This document shows, one piece after another, positions 24,378 to 33,381 of a stretch of 64,000 bases of DNA. The number at the start of each line of letters is the position of its first letter. Within the stretch, counting starts at the first letter, position 1. The position numbers and the translations under genes were made by a program. The stretch is from Glycomyces harbinensis (GTDB lineage: Bacteria; Actinomycetota; Actinomycetes; Mycobacteriales; Micromonosporaceae). The notes beneath the pieces are model-generated. The model saw nothing but the letters and a program-made list of their open reading frames with translations. It searched no databases and had not been told where the DNA came from. Location of the stretch: assembly GCF_900101745.1 (NCBI RefSeq), contig NZ_FNAD01000001.1, forward strand, positions 558,001 to 622,000, in the 5' to 3' direction.

Positions 24378-25187
24378 TCACTCCGTCCACCAAAGCGGGT
24401 CGTGCTCAGCATCTACAGTGCTCGCGGGCGGCCCCGGCACCGCCGCCGAACTGCCGGCCACCTTGACCGGCAATGAATCTCGCGTCACCGCGCGTTCCCT
24501 CCACGCCCGTTCCGTCGGCGCGAAGCTCACCGGTACATCACGGACCAGTTCCTCGCCGTCCTCGTCCTCCCACACGAACTCCAGCTCGATCTCGTCCCCC
24601 TCGGACCGCTCCTTCCTCGTTCTCGGAGCCCACGGCTCCGACCGGAGCACACCGACCAGCGACTCGCCCTCCTTCACCCCGAGCGAGACCCGCCCAGCCG
24701 GCGGGCACGAGCGTCGGCCCAGTGCCAGCGGGAACCACGGCCGCCGCACCGCCTCGTCCAAGCGGCCCAAGAACTCCCGCTCGCCTTCCAGCCCCACGAG
24801 GAACGAGGCGTCCTGGAGGTAGTAGCGCCAGGTCTGGACGGTCGTCATCGGGGTCTTGCCGGTTCGCAGTTGCTGCATCCCCGCAGCGTTGACTTCGGAT
24901 CTCGGGAGGTTCTTGGGCTGCAATGCCTTCGGGCCGATCCATTCGTAGTTGGACGCGGTGTGGAAGTCGCGCAGCAGCCGGCCGCGCCGGTCCACGCGCA
25001 CGCCCATCCGCAGCTCGCGCAGCTTCTCCAGGTCGGCGCCCCGTTCCAAGCCCAACGCGGCCCCTAGGAGGCCGATCACGCCGGACTTGGTCGGCACTCG
25101 TCCGGTCATGCGGGTGTCCATGGCCGGGCGGTCGCCCCACGACTGCATCGGGCCGGCGAGGCGCAGCAGCAGGACGCTGACGCTCAT
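24378..25187 (-). CDS. cas5e: Cas5e (CasD) Cascade subunit
   Basis: Cascade subunit of 269 residues that caps the crRNA 5' handle. The start SVSVLLLRLAGPMQSWGDRPAMDTRMTGRVPTKSGVIGLL is the strong Cas5e family signature, followed by RDFHTASN and TWRYYLQDASFLVGL. It is longer than E. coli CasD (about 224) through an extended acidic, Ala/Pro-rich C-terminus. I see no HNH motif, so it is not a Cas5-HNH variant. The ATG overlaps the cas7e stop as ATGA. Confidence 0.95.
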   Translation of the reverse strand: MSVSVLLLRLAGPMQSWGDRPAMDTRMTGRVPTKSGVIGLLGAALGLERGADLEKLRELRMGVRVDRRGRLLRDFHTASNYEWIGPKALQPKNLPRSEVNAAGMQQLRTGKTPMTTVQTWRYYLQDASFLVGLEGEREFLGRLDEAVRRPWFPLALGRRSCPPAGRVSLGVKEGESLVGVLRSEPWAPRTRKERSEGDEIELEFVWEDEDGEELVRDVPVSFAPTERAWRERAVTRDSLPVKVAGSSAAVPGPPASTVDAEHDPLWWTE

Positions 25188-26533
25188 GGCGCCCCGCGCA
25201 GCGTCGCGGCCGTGTACGCCTCGATCTGGTCGAGCAGGTCCGGCAGCGGGACCGATGCGCCGAACGACTCGGCCAGCCGGCCGCGGGCCTTGTCGCCCCG
25301 CTCGATGTAGGTCGCGAGGACCTTCCCGGCGGGGCTGCCCCAGTTGGCCTCGACGTCGTCGTGCTCTTCGGCGAGGCGGACCATGGAGGCCGCCGCCCTG
25401 CCGTCGGTCTCCCAGATCGGCCGCTCGAAGGCGGTCACGAGGTTGACCGGGGCGTCGGACCGGGCCGAGACCACGAGCAGGTGCGGGCGCGTGGAGTGGC
25501 CGAACGTGTTCTGGTGTCCCGAGGGGATCGACAGAGCGAACGACCTGATGAAGTCCTTCGCGACCTTCGCGGTCGGGTCCACGGAGGCCTCGGCCGCGCC
25601 GAGGTTGTCGAAGAGCTGGTGCACCGCGATCGTGGCGAACCGGTAGTACGTGGCGGCGTTGAACTCGACGGTGCCGAGCATCGTCGCGGGTCCGCCTTTG
25701 GAGGGGCCCGAGTCGAGTACGTCGCCGTTGCCGCCGGTGCGGAAGTCGTCGACGGTGGTGAAGTAGTCGAACTCGACCTTCGTGTCGTGGGTCGACAGCG
25801 CGTGCGCGACCTGCACCGATCCGTCCACATTGAACTCGGTCCGGTCGGCGACCATGCGGCCGAACAGCGCGATCTCGGGCGGGTAGGGCCGGCCGACGAG
25901 GAAGTCCCACAGTCCGTCTGGCGCAAGGGCCTCCGCCAGCGCCGCGGTGGCCGCGTCGGCGGCCTTGGCGAGCTCCGCGGCGGTGAGCGTCGCGTCGGCG
26001 ACGGCCTTGGGGTCCTTCTTCTCGTTCTTCAGCTTCTTGCGCTTCGCCTCGAGGAGTTCGCGTTCGCTCGCGGTTCGGGCGTCCCGCGCCGTCTCCGCCA
26101 GCTCGGGCCAGCGCGGCGCCAACTTTGCCGCGATCTCTTCGACACCGCTGCGTTGCAGGAAGAACGTGTAGGCGGTGCGCGTACGGTTGGACGCCTTCCA
26201 CTTGTCGGTCAGGGTCGCGACGGCCCCGCGGGCCAGGACCGCGGCGGTCGCCGCGTGCTCCTCGTCCCCTTCGTGACCGAGGCACAGCTTCTCGGCGATC
26301 GCGTCCTGGAGCCGTTCGGTCCGCATCGAGCGGTCCTCGGGTCGCACCTCGGCGAGGAGGTGGCGGCGGGTCGCCCGCTTCCAGGACTGGGAGGAGACGC
26401 GTGCGCGTCGCACCCCGCCGTACACGGCGTCCTTGGGGCTGCCGGAGTCGTCGCGGTTGAGATTGGAGGGCGGCATGGTCTGGAGGACGTGGAGGTCGAG
26501 GAACAGACGGTTCGTCACATCGCGGCCTTTCAT
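25184..26533 (-). CDS. cas7e: Cas7e (CasC/Cse4) Cascade backbone
   Basis: The subunit that forms the crRNA-binding filament of Cascade, 449 residues. Family stretches are clear: LHVLQTMPPSNLNRDD, KDAVYGGVRRARVSSQSWKRATR, ALFGRMVAD, VAHALSTHDTKVEFDYFTTVDDF and FNAATYYRFATI. E. coli CasC is 363 residues; much of the excess is a charged, probably coiled helical insertion at about residues 150-205 (Lys/Glu then Ala-rich). The ATG at 26533 overlaps the cas11 stop by 4 bp (ATGA). The open frame upstream of this ATG is the antisense-looking shadow of cas11. Confidence 0.95.
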   Translation of the reverse strand: MKGRDVTNRLFLDLHVLQTMPPSNLNRDDSGSPKDAVYGGVRRARVSSQSWKRATRRHLLAEVRPEDRSMRTERLQDAIAEKLCLGHEGDEEHAATAAVLARGAVATLTDKWKASNRTRTAYTFFLQRSGVEEIAAKLAPRWPELAETARDARTASERELLEAKRKKLKNEKKDPKAVADATLTAAELAKAADAATAALAEALAPDGLWDFLVGRPYPPEIALFGRMVADRTEFNVDGSVQVAHALSTHDTKVEFDYFTTVDDFRTGGNGDVLDSGPSKGGPATMLGTVEFNAATYYRFATIAVHQLFDNLGAAEASVDPTAKVAKDFIRSFALSIPSGHQNTFGHSTRPHLLVVSARSDAPVNLVTAFERPIWETDGRAAASMVRLAEEHDDVEANWGSPAGKVLATYIERGDKARGRLAESFGASVPLPDLLDQIEAYTAATLRGAP

Positions 26534-27087
26534 TGTTCGGGTGCGGAAGGTTCGGAGGGGGTGTCGACGGGCTGCTTGTACTGGCGGCCCCAGTTGCGGC
26601 ACAGTCCGTCGCGGCGCGAGGGGTCGTCCCAGGCCCAGACCGCGGCGTAGACGCGGTCGTAGTCGAGGCCGATGCGGTGGTTCTTGAGCATCGTCACGAG
26701 TCGGCGGAGGTGGCCGACGAGTTCGGTCTGGCTGGTGGAGCCGCCGATCCGGTTCATCAGGGCGTCCAGGCCCTGTTTCCCGACCGATTCCTGTGCCAGG
26801 AGCCGGGCTGCGGCCCGGCCGACGTCCATACCGCGCCGGTGCATCCTGGCGCCCGTCGACTGCTGGTGGATGCCGAAGAGCACCAACGTCTCGTGTTCGG
26901 CGCGGAAGCGGCCGGCCGCGTCGCCGCCCTTGGTCAGGTCCCAGGTGGTGTAGAAGTCCCACATGGCCGGGATGCCGCCGGGCTCGTGGCCGGCGCCGCG
27001 TCGCAAGGCGGCGGTCTTCGCCGAGGCTTCGAAGGCGTCGGGGTCGAAGCGGTTCCAGAACTTGCCGGTGTCGCGGTCGTCGCTCAC
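26530..27087 (-). CDS. cas11: Cas11 (Cse2/CasB) Cascade small subunit
   Basis: Small subunit of 185 residues that stabilises the R-loop. It is Arg-rich and helical. The start KFWNRFDP and the segments GIHQQSTGARMHRRGMDVGRAAARL, LMNRIGGSTSQTELVGHLRRLVTMLK and IGLDYDRVYAAVWAWDDPSRRDGLCRNWGRQY are the conserved Cse2 pattern. The start is GTG 27087, overlapping the cas8e stop by 4 bp (GTGA), and the stop overlaps the cas7e start. Tight coupling implies fixed stoichiometry. Confidence 0.94.
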   Translation of the reverse strand: MSDDRDTGKFWNRFDPDAFEASAKTAALRRGAGHEPGGIPAMWDFYTTWDLTKGGDAAGRFRAEHETLVLFGIHQQSTGARMHRRGMDVGRAAARLLAQESVGKQGLDALMNRIGGSTSQTELVGHLRRLVTMLKNHRIGLDYDRVYAAVWAWDDPSRRDGLCRNWGRQYKQPVDTPSEPSAPEQ

Positions 27088-28724
27088 GTGGTGGTCCCTT
27101 CGGGGTGCTCCGATTGGAGGCGCAGGTGCGTCTTGGCCGCGGCCCAGATCGCGGTCTCGGCCGCGGCGGCGCTGTATTCGCGCGTGGTCTTCTCCTCGGT
27201 GACGGTTCGCCCCGCTACGGCGCGGGGTCCCACGATCGCGAGGAGTTCTTCGAACACGTCCAGGGCGTGGCCGCGCAGGCCGCGTTCCCAGTTCCAGGAC
27301 GCGAGCCGCACTGCTTCGCCGTCGCCGCGGCAGATCTGGAGTGCGCGGAGGTACCGGCGCGCGAGCGGGTCGATCCTGTCGAGGAGGAGGTCGGTCGGGT
27401 CGAGGCCCTTGTCGCCGCCGCCGTCGCCTCCGGCGGCCTTGCGCAAGTGGTCCCAGGCCTGGTCGAGGGCCTTCGCCATGTCGTGGATCTGTCCTGCGGC
27501 GGCGGCGATCGCGTTGCGTTCGGGCCAGTCGCGCTCGGTCATGAGCGCGGCGACCGGCACGGGGATGCGGTCGTGGAAGATGCCCTCGCACCGGCCCGGA
27601 GGCGAGGTGTACTTCGCGCCGTAGACGCTCACCGTCAGGGGGAAGTCGATCGGGAGGTGCAGTTTCGCCAGTTCGGCGACGGTTTGGAGCTGCCTGGCGA
27701 GGCGTTCGCTCTCCTCGTCGTCGGCGAACTTCTTCGAGACGGCGAGTTTTCGCGGGAGGGCGAGCAGCGATTGGAGCCCCCACCAGGTGCCGTGGTCGTG
27801 GGGGTGTCGCTTCGCCACGAAGGTGCCCGCTTCCCCCTTCTTGCCCTTCCGGGCCCACACCGTGTGCGGCTCGTACTCGGGGACGGTCGAGTATTCGATG
27901 CCGGGGAAGACGAGCGCGCCCACGACGGTCCGGGGATCGTCCGCGTCGTCGGGGACGAGGCGGATGCTTCGGGACAGCTGCGTGAACAGCCGCACGCGAT
28001 GCCCCGGTCGCAGGTCGGTCCTGACGCGCCCTTCGTAGGCGCGCGGCGGCAGCTCCCAGTGGGGCAGGTCGTCGGGTTCGAGCCCGCCGCCGAGGATCGG
28101 CAGGTTGAGCATGATCGTCTCGAAGAGGTTGCGGCCCTCGGGGATTGCCACACCGAGGATGCCGAGGGGTCCGGCGCCGACGCCGTCCTTCGGGCTCGGC
28201 TTCGGTCCCCCGGTGTCCCAGCACAAGGTATGGATCAGCCACAGCGCCGCGTCGCCGGGCGTCATCGTGTAGCCCTGGCCCTCGACCGTGGAGGTGAAGA
28301 GCGGGACGTTGTTGCCGGTCGCCAGGGTGGTCACGAGCTTCGTCAGGCCCTCGGCCCGGTCGGCGGCGGGCAGGCGCCCGGCTCCGAGCTGGGCGAACGG
28401 CCGCTCGGGATCGAACAGGTCGAACTGCTCATGCCATTGCTTGAGGTACCCGTCAACGGCTGCGGCGAGACCGCTCGTCTCCGGCCCGGCCTCAAATCGC
28501 GCGACCCAGTCGAGTTCGTCCTTCGGCGCGCCCGACGCGCGCATGACCACGGGCAGGAACAGGTGCCGCAGGAGCGCGGGGAGCATGGTCTCCAGCGGCA
28601 GGTCGAGCCGGAGAACGCGGTCGGAGCGGACCAGCGCGTCCCGCAGCGAGAGCTTGTCGCGCACGCGGTGTTCGCCGTTCTGGAGGACAGCGGGAATCCA
28701 CGCGGAATCAGCCAAATTAAACAA
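27084..28724 (-). CDS. cas8e: Cas8e (Cse1/CasA) Cascade large subunit
   Basis: Large subunit of 546 residues that recognises the PAM and recruits Cas3. It starts MFNLADSAWIPAVLQNG, the normal Cse1 opening, and contains LTKLVTTLATGNNVPLFTS, ALWLIHTLCWDTGGPKPSPK and a helical C-terminal bundle. The start codon is TTG at 28724, preceded by AAGGAC; no ATG or GTG fits better. It lies 81 bp after the cas3-like stop, whereas all later cas genes overlap or nearly so. It looks complete, with no frame disruption. Confidence 0.93.
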   Translation of the reverse strand: MFNLADSAWIPAVLQNGEHRVRDKLSLRDALVRSDRVLRLDLPLETMLPALLRHLFLPVVMRASGAPKDELDWVARFEAGPETSGLAAAVDGYLKQWHEQFDLFDPERPFAQLGAGRLPAADRAEGLTKLVTTLATGNNVPLFTSTVEGQGYTMTPGDAALWLIHTLCWDTGGPKPSPKDGVGAGPLGILGVAIPEGRNLFETIMLNLPILGGGLEPDDLPHWELPPRAYEGRVRTDLRPGHRVRLFTQLSRSIRLVPDDADDPRTVVGALVFPGIEYSTVPEYEPHTVWARKGKKGEAGTFVAKRHPHDHGTWWGLQSLLALPRKLAVSKKFADDEESERLARQLQTVAELAKLHLPIDFPLTVSVYGAKYTSPPGRCEGIFHDRIPVPVAALMTERDWPERNAIAAAAGQIHDMAKALDQAWDHLRKAAGGDGGGDKGLDPTDLLLDRIDPLARRYLRALQICRGDGEAVRLASWNWERGLRGHALDVFEELLAIVGPRAVAGRTVTEEKTTREYSAAAAETAIWAAAKTHLRLQSEHPEGTTT

Positions 28725-28805
28725 TCTGGACAGTCCTTAGGGGTTGAGGAGAGGAATCATCATATGCCGCAGCAGAGCGCATCGAGACCCGGGTGTCACT
28801 CTGGG

Positions 28806-30593
28806 TTACGGCTCGAACAAGCCTTTGAGTGTTCGAACCGGCCAGGCGCCGGACCCTCGGCCGGGCCTGCTCAGGAGGCGCGACTCGATCTCGTCGCCCG
28901 GGCACTCGTCCGTGCAGCCCTTGGGGGTTCGCAGGGGTGCGGCGGTCGCCGTTCCGGTCGTGTCGATCCGGAGCCTGCCGTCCACGGCGTAGACGGCGGT
29001 GACCTCGGCGGGGCCGTCGAAGTTCGCGGGCAGCTCGACGGGATAGGTCTCGGCGATGCCTCTCGCGTACGCGCTCGCGAGTCGGCGGCGGTGTTCACGG
29101 GACAGGCCGGCGACTTCCAGGATCACCGGCGCCCCGGCCGACGCCAGCCACATCAGCGCCTCCTCCAGGCAGCGCAGCTCGCAGGCGCAGTATCCGGCAG
29201 CGTCGGTGAGGGCGATGGCCTTCGACGCGAAGCCCGCGAACTGGATCGTCACCACCGAGCCCTTGGCTTCCTTGTCCCGGTTCTCCCGCGACTTCGGGAC
29301 GGGGAGCTGCACCGACTCCCACAGCTGCCGGTTGACGTCGACCGTCGCCGGCAGGAGCGTTCGGCGGTCGGCGGACTGGTAGAACCAGGTGCCGTCGAGT
29401 GCCGGCTGCGCCTTGTACGACAGCAAGGGCGCCAGCGAACCGTCGAGACCCTCGGCGGTCAGCTCCGCGTCGATCGCGCTCGACCAGGTGAGGCGGGACG
29501 GCTCGTCGGGAACGCCGAGGTGGAACCCGCCCAGCTCGAAGCGCTCGATCAAGGTCCGCGCCGCCTCCCATACCGAGTCGGCGGTGAGCGCCGCGTCGAC
29601 CAGGAACAGGGCGGGCTCGTCGCGTGCCCGAACCGCGGCCGCCAGCGCGTCAGGTGCAGACCGGCCGCGCCCCTCGGTGAGCTTCGTCCACATGGCCGGG
29701 AAGCGGTCGGTGCCGTTGAGGTGCCAGATGCGGTCGACGGCCTGCTCGTTCGCCGCCAGCGTCAGGTGATCGATGCGCTCGGCGAGGGCCAGGTTGCGGT
29801 CGGCGAGCCAAGGGTTCTGCGAGATCATCTTGTTCTCCAGCAGGCTGCTGGCGATCTTGTCGGCCACGGCCACGTATCCGGCCAGCGCGTACTGCTCCCC
29901 TGTCGTGAGCCGCCCGCGCGGCATGGCGTCGAGTGCCGAGTCGAACCCGGTCAGCCGGGCCATGACCTCCGGGACGGCGCGCTGGTAGGCGCCCCATCCG
30001 GCGGGCGCGCCGACGCTTCCGGGGTTGAGGGCGATGTCGCGGGCGGGCGAGGAGAACACGCCGTGGTGGCCCTCGAGCACGTAGATCAGCCAGTCGGCGC
30101 CGCGCAGCGACGGGTCGCCCGAACCGCGGATGTACTGGTTGAACAGGAACCTGGTGAGCACCGCATGGGGCACGTCCGTGCTGCCGCGCGGGGCCGCCGG
30201 ATCGTCGTGGAGGCCTTGGGCGTCGAGTTCGGGGGCGGCGACGGCGCCGACGTCGCCCCGGTTGAACGCGACCGTGGCCTTGCCCCAGTCGTGCATCCCG
30301 CAGATCCACATGAAGCACTGCCGCCCTCGGTCGGCGCTGGCGCGGTCGAGGGCGTCGCGGAGGCCGCGCGGAAGGTACGCGTCCCAGACCAGCGACCCGA
30401 CCTGGGCGGTGTCGATGAGGTGGACGATCAGCGGGTACGGGTGGAAGGCACCCGACGCCTTGAACGTCTTCCCGAGCACTGCTTGAAGTCGCGCGAGCAG
30501 CAGGTGACGTTCGGGTTCGTCGGCCATCGCCCTCGCGATCTCGAGGAGGCTGGTGCCGCCGGTGTTCGCGGGGTCGGTCGCGGCGTCGCTCAT
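28806..30593 (-). CDS. cas3: Cas3-like protein: intact HD nuclease, truncated helicase with all ATPase motifs lost
   Basis: Protein of 595 residues (604 if the ATG at 30620 is used). Cas3 of I-E systems usually has 850-950. Residues 45-255 are a Cas3 HD domain with all expected metal residues: H58, H101-D102 with K105 (MHDWGK), H143, H176-H177 (GHHGVF) and D245 (VAVADKIAS). Residues 320-530 still align with Cas3 RecA1, but the P-loop position (EAPMGxGKT in relatives) reads DAALTADSV (333-341), the DExH box reads TDAAGYC (463-469) and SATLP reads VAGLS (494-498). The protein then ends; RecA2 and the C-terminal domain are absent. It heads the cas operon, divergent from lanKC. Confidence 0.88.
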   Translation of the reverse strand: MSDAATDPANTGGTSLLEIARAMADEPERHLLLARLQAVLGKTFKASGAFHPYPLIVHLIDTAQVGSLVWDAYLPRGLRDALDRASADRGRQCFMWICGMHDWGKATVAFNRGDVGAVAAPELDAQGLHDDPAAPRGSTDVPHAVLTRFLFNQYIRGSGDPSLRGADWLIYVLEGHHGVFSSPARDIALNPGSVGAPAGWGAYQRAVPEVMARLTGFDSALDAMPRGRLTTGEQYALAGYVAVADKIASSLLENKMISQNPWLADRNLALAERIDHLTLAANEQAVDRIWHLNGTDRFPAMWTKLTEGRGRSAPDALAAAVRARDEPALFLVDAALTADSVWEAARTLIERFELGGFHLGVPDEPSRLTWSSAIDAELTAEGLDGSLAPLLSYKAQPALDGTWFYQSADRRTLLPATVDVNRQLWESVQLPVPKSRENRDKEAKGSVVTIQFAGFASKAIALTDAAGYCACELRCLEEALMWLASAGAPVILEVAGLSREHRRRLASAYARGIAETYPVELPANFDGPAEVTAVYAVDGRLRIDTTGTATAAPLRTPKGCTDECPGDEIESRLLSRPGRGSGAWPVRTLKGLFEP

Positions 30594-30773
30594 CTGCACA
30601 TTGGACCCCGCCAGTCGCATTCACGCAACTCGCAAATGGTCTGGAACTGACTGGACGACCGGTCGGGACCGTGGGTTATTCACGGATCGATCGGTGACGA
30701 AGCAGGGTGGTTGGGAGCGCTCGACTCTTGGACGATGAATTGCAGCGAAGACCGCGATGCAAGGGGAGTGCTG
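30594..30773. other. Divergent intergenic region between cas3-like gene and lanKC
   Basis: It must hold the promoters for the cas operon (leftward) and the lanthipeptide operon (rightward). I see GACCGGTCGGGACCG-like partial symmetry near 30656-30671 and GATCGATC near 30684-30691, but no convincing -35/-10 pair. AAGGGGAG at 30761-30768 is the ribosome site that decides the lanKC start. Confidence 0.45.
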
Positions 30774-33359
30774 GTGGGAGATCGATACGAGGCGTTCTGC
30801 ATGGCCGATCCGTCGTTCTACGACGCCATGCACTCCGAGGCCACGGCCGGCGCCTCGTTCGCCGTCGCGGGGCGCGAACTCCCGGAGGGTTGGCGGTGCT
30901 CGGAGAAGGACGACTGGCTGACGGTCCGCCGCAACGACGTCGCACTGCCGTTGCAGGGTTGGAAGATCCACTCTTCCGCCACATTGGACGGCGCAGAGGA
31001 GGTCCTCGCGGCGGTGTGGGAGTACTGCGTGCCGCGCGGCATCCAGTTCAAGTTCCTGCGCTCGCCCTCGGCGTTCATGGCGCGGGTGTCGAAGTACGCG
31101 CCGCGGGGGTTCTCCGGCAAGCTCGTCACGATCTATCCCGCCGACGACGCCGAGTGCGAGCGGATCCTCACCGAGCTGGGCGCCGAACTGGAGGGCGCGG
31201 CGGGCCCGTACATCCTCAGCGACCTGCGCTGGGGCACCGGGCCGCTGCACGTGCGCTACGGGGCCTTCACGAACCGCTTCACGACCGACCCGAGCGGGGC
31301 CGTGGTGCCGGCGCTCGAGGACGGGGAGGGGAACCTCGTCGCCGACCGGCGTGACCCGGTCTTCTACCTGCCCGAATGGGTCGAGCTGCCCGAGTTCTTG
31401 GCGCCGCATCTGAAGGCGCGCGGCGAGGTCACCGTCACCGACATCCCCTATGCGATCGAGAAGGTCCTGCACTTCTCCAACGGCGGCGGCATCTACCTGG
31501 CCCGCCATCGCGACGGCCGGCAGGTCGTGCTGAAGGAGGGCCGCCCCCACGCCGGGCTCGACGCGTGGGGCGAGGACGCGGTCCAGCGGGTCGAGCGCGA
31601 GCACGAGATGCTGGTCCGGCTCGCGGGGATCGAGGGCATCCCGGAGGTGTTCGACCTGTTCTGGCTGGGCGAGCACCGGTTCCTGGCGATGGAGTACGTC
31701 GAGGGCGACGTCCTGTCGAAGGCGGTGGTCACGCGCTACCCGCTCATCGACGCGACCGCCGGGCCCGAGGAGTACGAGGCGTTCACCAAGTGGGCCATCA
31801 GTGTCCATGACCGCCTCGACGCGATTCTGGCGGCCGTCCACGACCGCGGCATCGCCTACGGGGACCTCCACCTGTTCAACGTGATCGTGCGGCCCGACGG
31901 GTCGCCGAGCCTGCTCGACTTCGAGGTGGCCGGCCCGGTCGGGGCCGAGCGGCGCGCGGGCCTGGGCAACCAGGGCTTCGCCGCGCCCCGGTCGGTCACC
32001 GGCGCCGCGGCCGACCGGTACTCCCTCGCGTGCATGAAGCTCGCCCTGTTCCTGCCGATGACGAACCTGCTCGGGCTGCACCGCTTGAAGGCCCGCCACT
32101 TCGCGCAGATCATCACGGCGCACTTCCCCGTCCCGGCGGGGTGGCTCGACGACGCGCTGGAGCAGATCGCGCCCGCCCCGTTCGACTACGAGGCGCCGAC
32201 GACCGAACCCGAGCCCGAGGCGTGGCCGCCGCTGCGCAGCGCCATCGCCACCGCGATCATCGCCAGCGCGACCCCCGAGCGCGAGGACCGGCTCTTCCCC
32301 GGCGACGTCCAGCAGTTCGAGTCGGGCGCGCTGGGACTGGCGTACGGGGCGGCCGGCGTGCTGTACGCGCTGGAGGCGACCGGGGCCGGGCGGTTCGACG
32401 TCGGCGAGGACTGGCTGCGGACGCGGTCGCTCGACCCCGCGCCCGGGTCCCGCCTGGGGCTGTACGACGGCCTGCACGGCGCGGCGTTCGCGCTCGACCG
32501 GCTCGGGCACGGGCAGGCGGCGCTGGACGTGGCGGACATCGTGCTCGGCGAGGACTGGGAGTCCTTGGGCGGGGACCTGTTCGGGGGCCTGGCCGGGATC
32601 GGTTTGAATCTGCTCCATTTGGGACGGTCGCACGGGGAGTCGGGCCTCGCTGAGGCGGGCCTGCGGTGCGCGGCGCTGGTGGCCGACCGGCTCGAGGCCG
32701 AGACCGGCACCGCGAAGACCAGCGGCGGGCGCGAGCCCCTCGCCGGGCTGATGCGCGGCGGTTCAGGGCGGGCGCTGCTGCTCATGGAGGCGTACGACGC
32801 CACCGGCGACAAGGGCTATCTCGACGCGGCCGCGAGTGCGCTGCGGGCCGATCTGCGGCGGACCGTGGTGCGCGACAACGGGTCCGTCGAGGTCGACGAG
32901 GGGTGGCGGACCATGCCGTACCTGGACGCGGGGAGCGTCGGCGTCGGCCTGGTGCTCGACCGGTTCCTCGCCTACCGCGACGATGCGGACCTGGCCGCGG
33001 CGGCCGAAGGGGTCGCCCTGGCGGCGCATTCGCCGATGTACATCCTGCCGGGCCTGTTCACCGGCCGCGCCGGAATCCTCCTCTACTTGACGCAGCGCAG
33101 CGCGCACCCGCTCGCCGATCCCTTGGTGCGCAGGCAGATCGGGGCGCTGTCATGGCACGCCCTGCCGTTCGGGGAGGGCATGGCCTTCCCCGGGACCGGG
33201 TTGCTGCGCCTGTCGATGGACCTGGCCACGGGCGGTGCGGGCGTCCTGCTCGCCCTCGGCGCGGCCATGCACACCGCGCCCGTCGGCCTGCCCTTGACGC
33301 CCGAACGGGCACCCCAGACTCCCGCGCAACCGGCGCGGGCGAACGAAATACCCGAGTGA
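30774..33359 (+). CDS. ramC: Class III lanthionine synthetase LanKC (RamC-like)
   Basis: Three-domain enzyme of 861 residues that dehydrates Ser and forms lanthionine/labionin rings in a precursor peptide. Residues 1-210 are the lyase-type domain (opening GDRYEAFCMADPSFYD), 215-480 a Ser/Thr-kinase domain with catalytic D364 (YGDLHLFN) and D382-F-E in place of DFG, and 500-861 a LanC-like cyclase (LYDGLHGAAFAL, LFGGLAGIGLNLL, MRGGSGRALLL). The start is GTG 30774, with AAGGGGAG 5 bp upstream; other in-frame starts upstream lack a site. It is the first gene of a ramCSAB-type operon; the precursor gene starts 22 bp after its stop. Confidence 0.93.
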   Translation: MGDRYEAFCMADPSFYDAMHSEATAGASFAVAGRELPEGWRCSEKDDWLTVRRNDVALPLQGWKIHSSATLDGAEEVLAAVWEYCVPRGIQFKFLRSPSAFMARVSKYAPRGFSGKLVTIYPADDAECERILTELGAELEGAAGPYILSDLRWGTGPLHVRYGAFTNRFTTDPSGAVVPALEDGEGNLVADRRDPVFYLPEWVELPEFLAPHLKARGEVTVTDIPYAIEKVLHFSNGGGIYLARHRDGRQVVLKEGRPHAGLDAWGEDAVQRVEREHEMLVRLAGIEGIPEVFDLFWLGEHRFLAMEYVEGDVLSKAVVTRYPLIDATAGPEEYEAFTKWAISVHDRLDAILAAVHDRGIAYGDLHLFNVIVRPDGSPSLLDFEVAGPVGAERRAGLGNQGFAAPRSVTGAAADRYSLACMKLALFLPMTNLLGLHRLKARHFAQIITAHFPVPAGWLDDALEQIAPAPFDYEAPTTEPEPEAWPPLRSAIATAIIASATPEREDRLFPGDVQQFESGALGLAYGAAGVLYALEATGAGRFDVGEDWLRTRSLDPAPGSRLGLYDGLHGAAFALDRLGHGQAALDVADIVLGEDWESLGGDLFGGLAGIGLNLLHLGRSHGESGLAEAGLRCAALVADRLEAETGTAKTSGGREPLAGLMRGGSGRALLLMEAYDATGDKGYLDAAASALRADLRRTVVRDNGSVEVDEGWRTMPYLDAGSVGVGLVLDRFLAYRDDADLAAAAEGVALAAHSPMYILPGLFTGRAGILLYLTQRSAHPLADPLVRRQIGALSWHALPFGEGMAFPGTGLLRLSMDLATGGAGVLLALGAAMHTAPVGLPLTPERAPQTPAQPARANEIPE

Positions 33360-33381
33360 ACGACGACGAAAGGAAGACGAC

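Noticed and set aside
24378..25187. Cas5-HNH fusion that could replace Cas3 nuclease activity
   Set aside because: Cas5e is longer than usual, but the extra part is acidic and Ala/Pro-rich with no H-N-H residues.
30594..30773. Shared operator between the cas operon and the lanthipeptide operon
   Set aside because: Only weak partial symmetry was seen; not enough to call a site or claim co-regulation.
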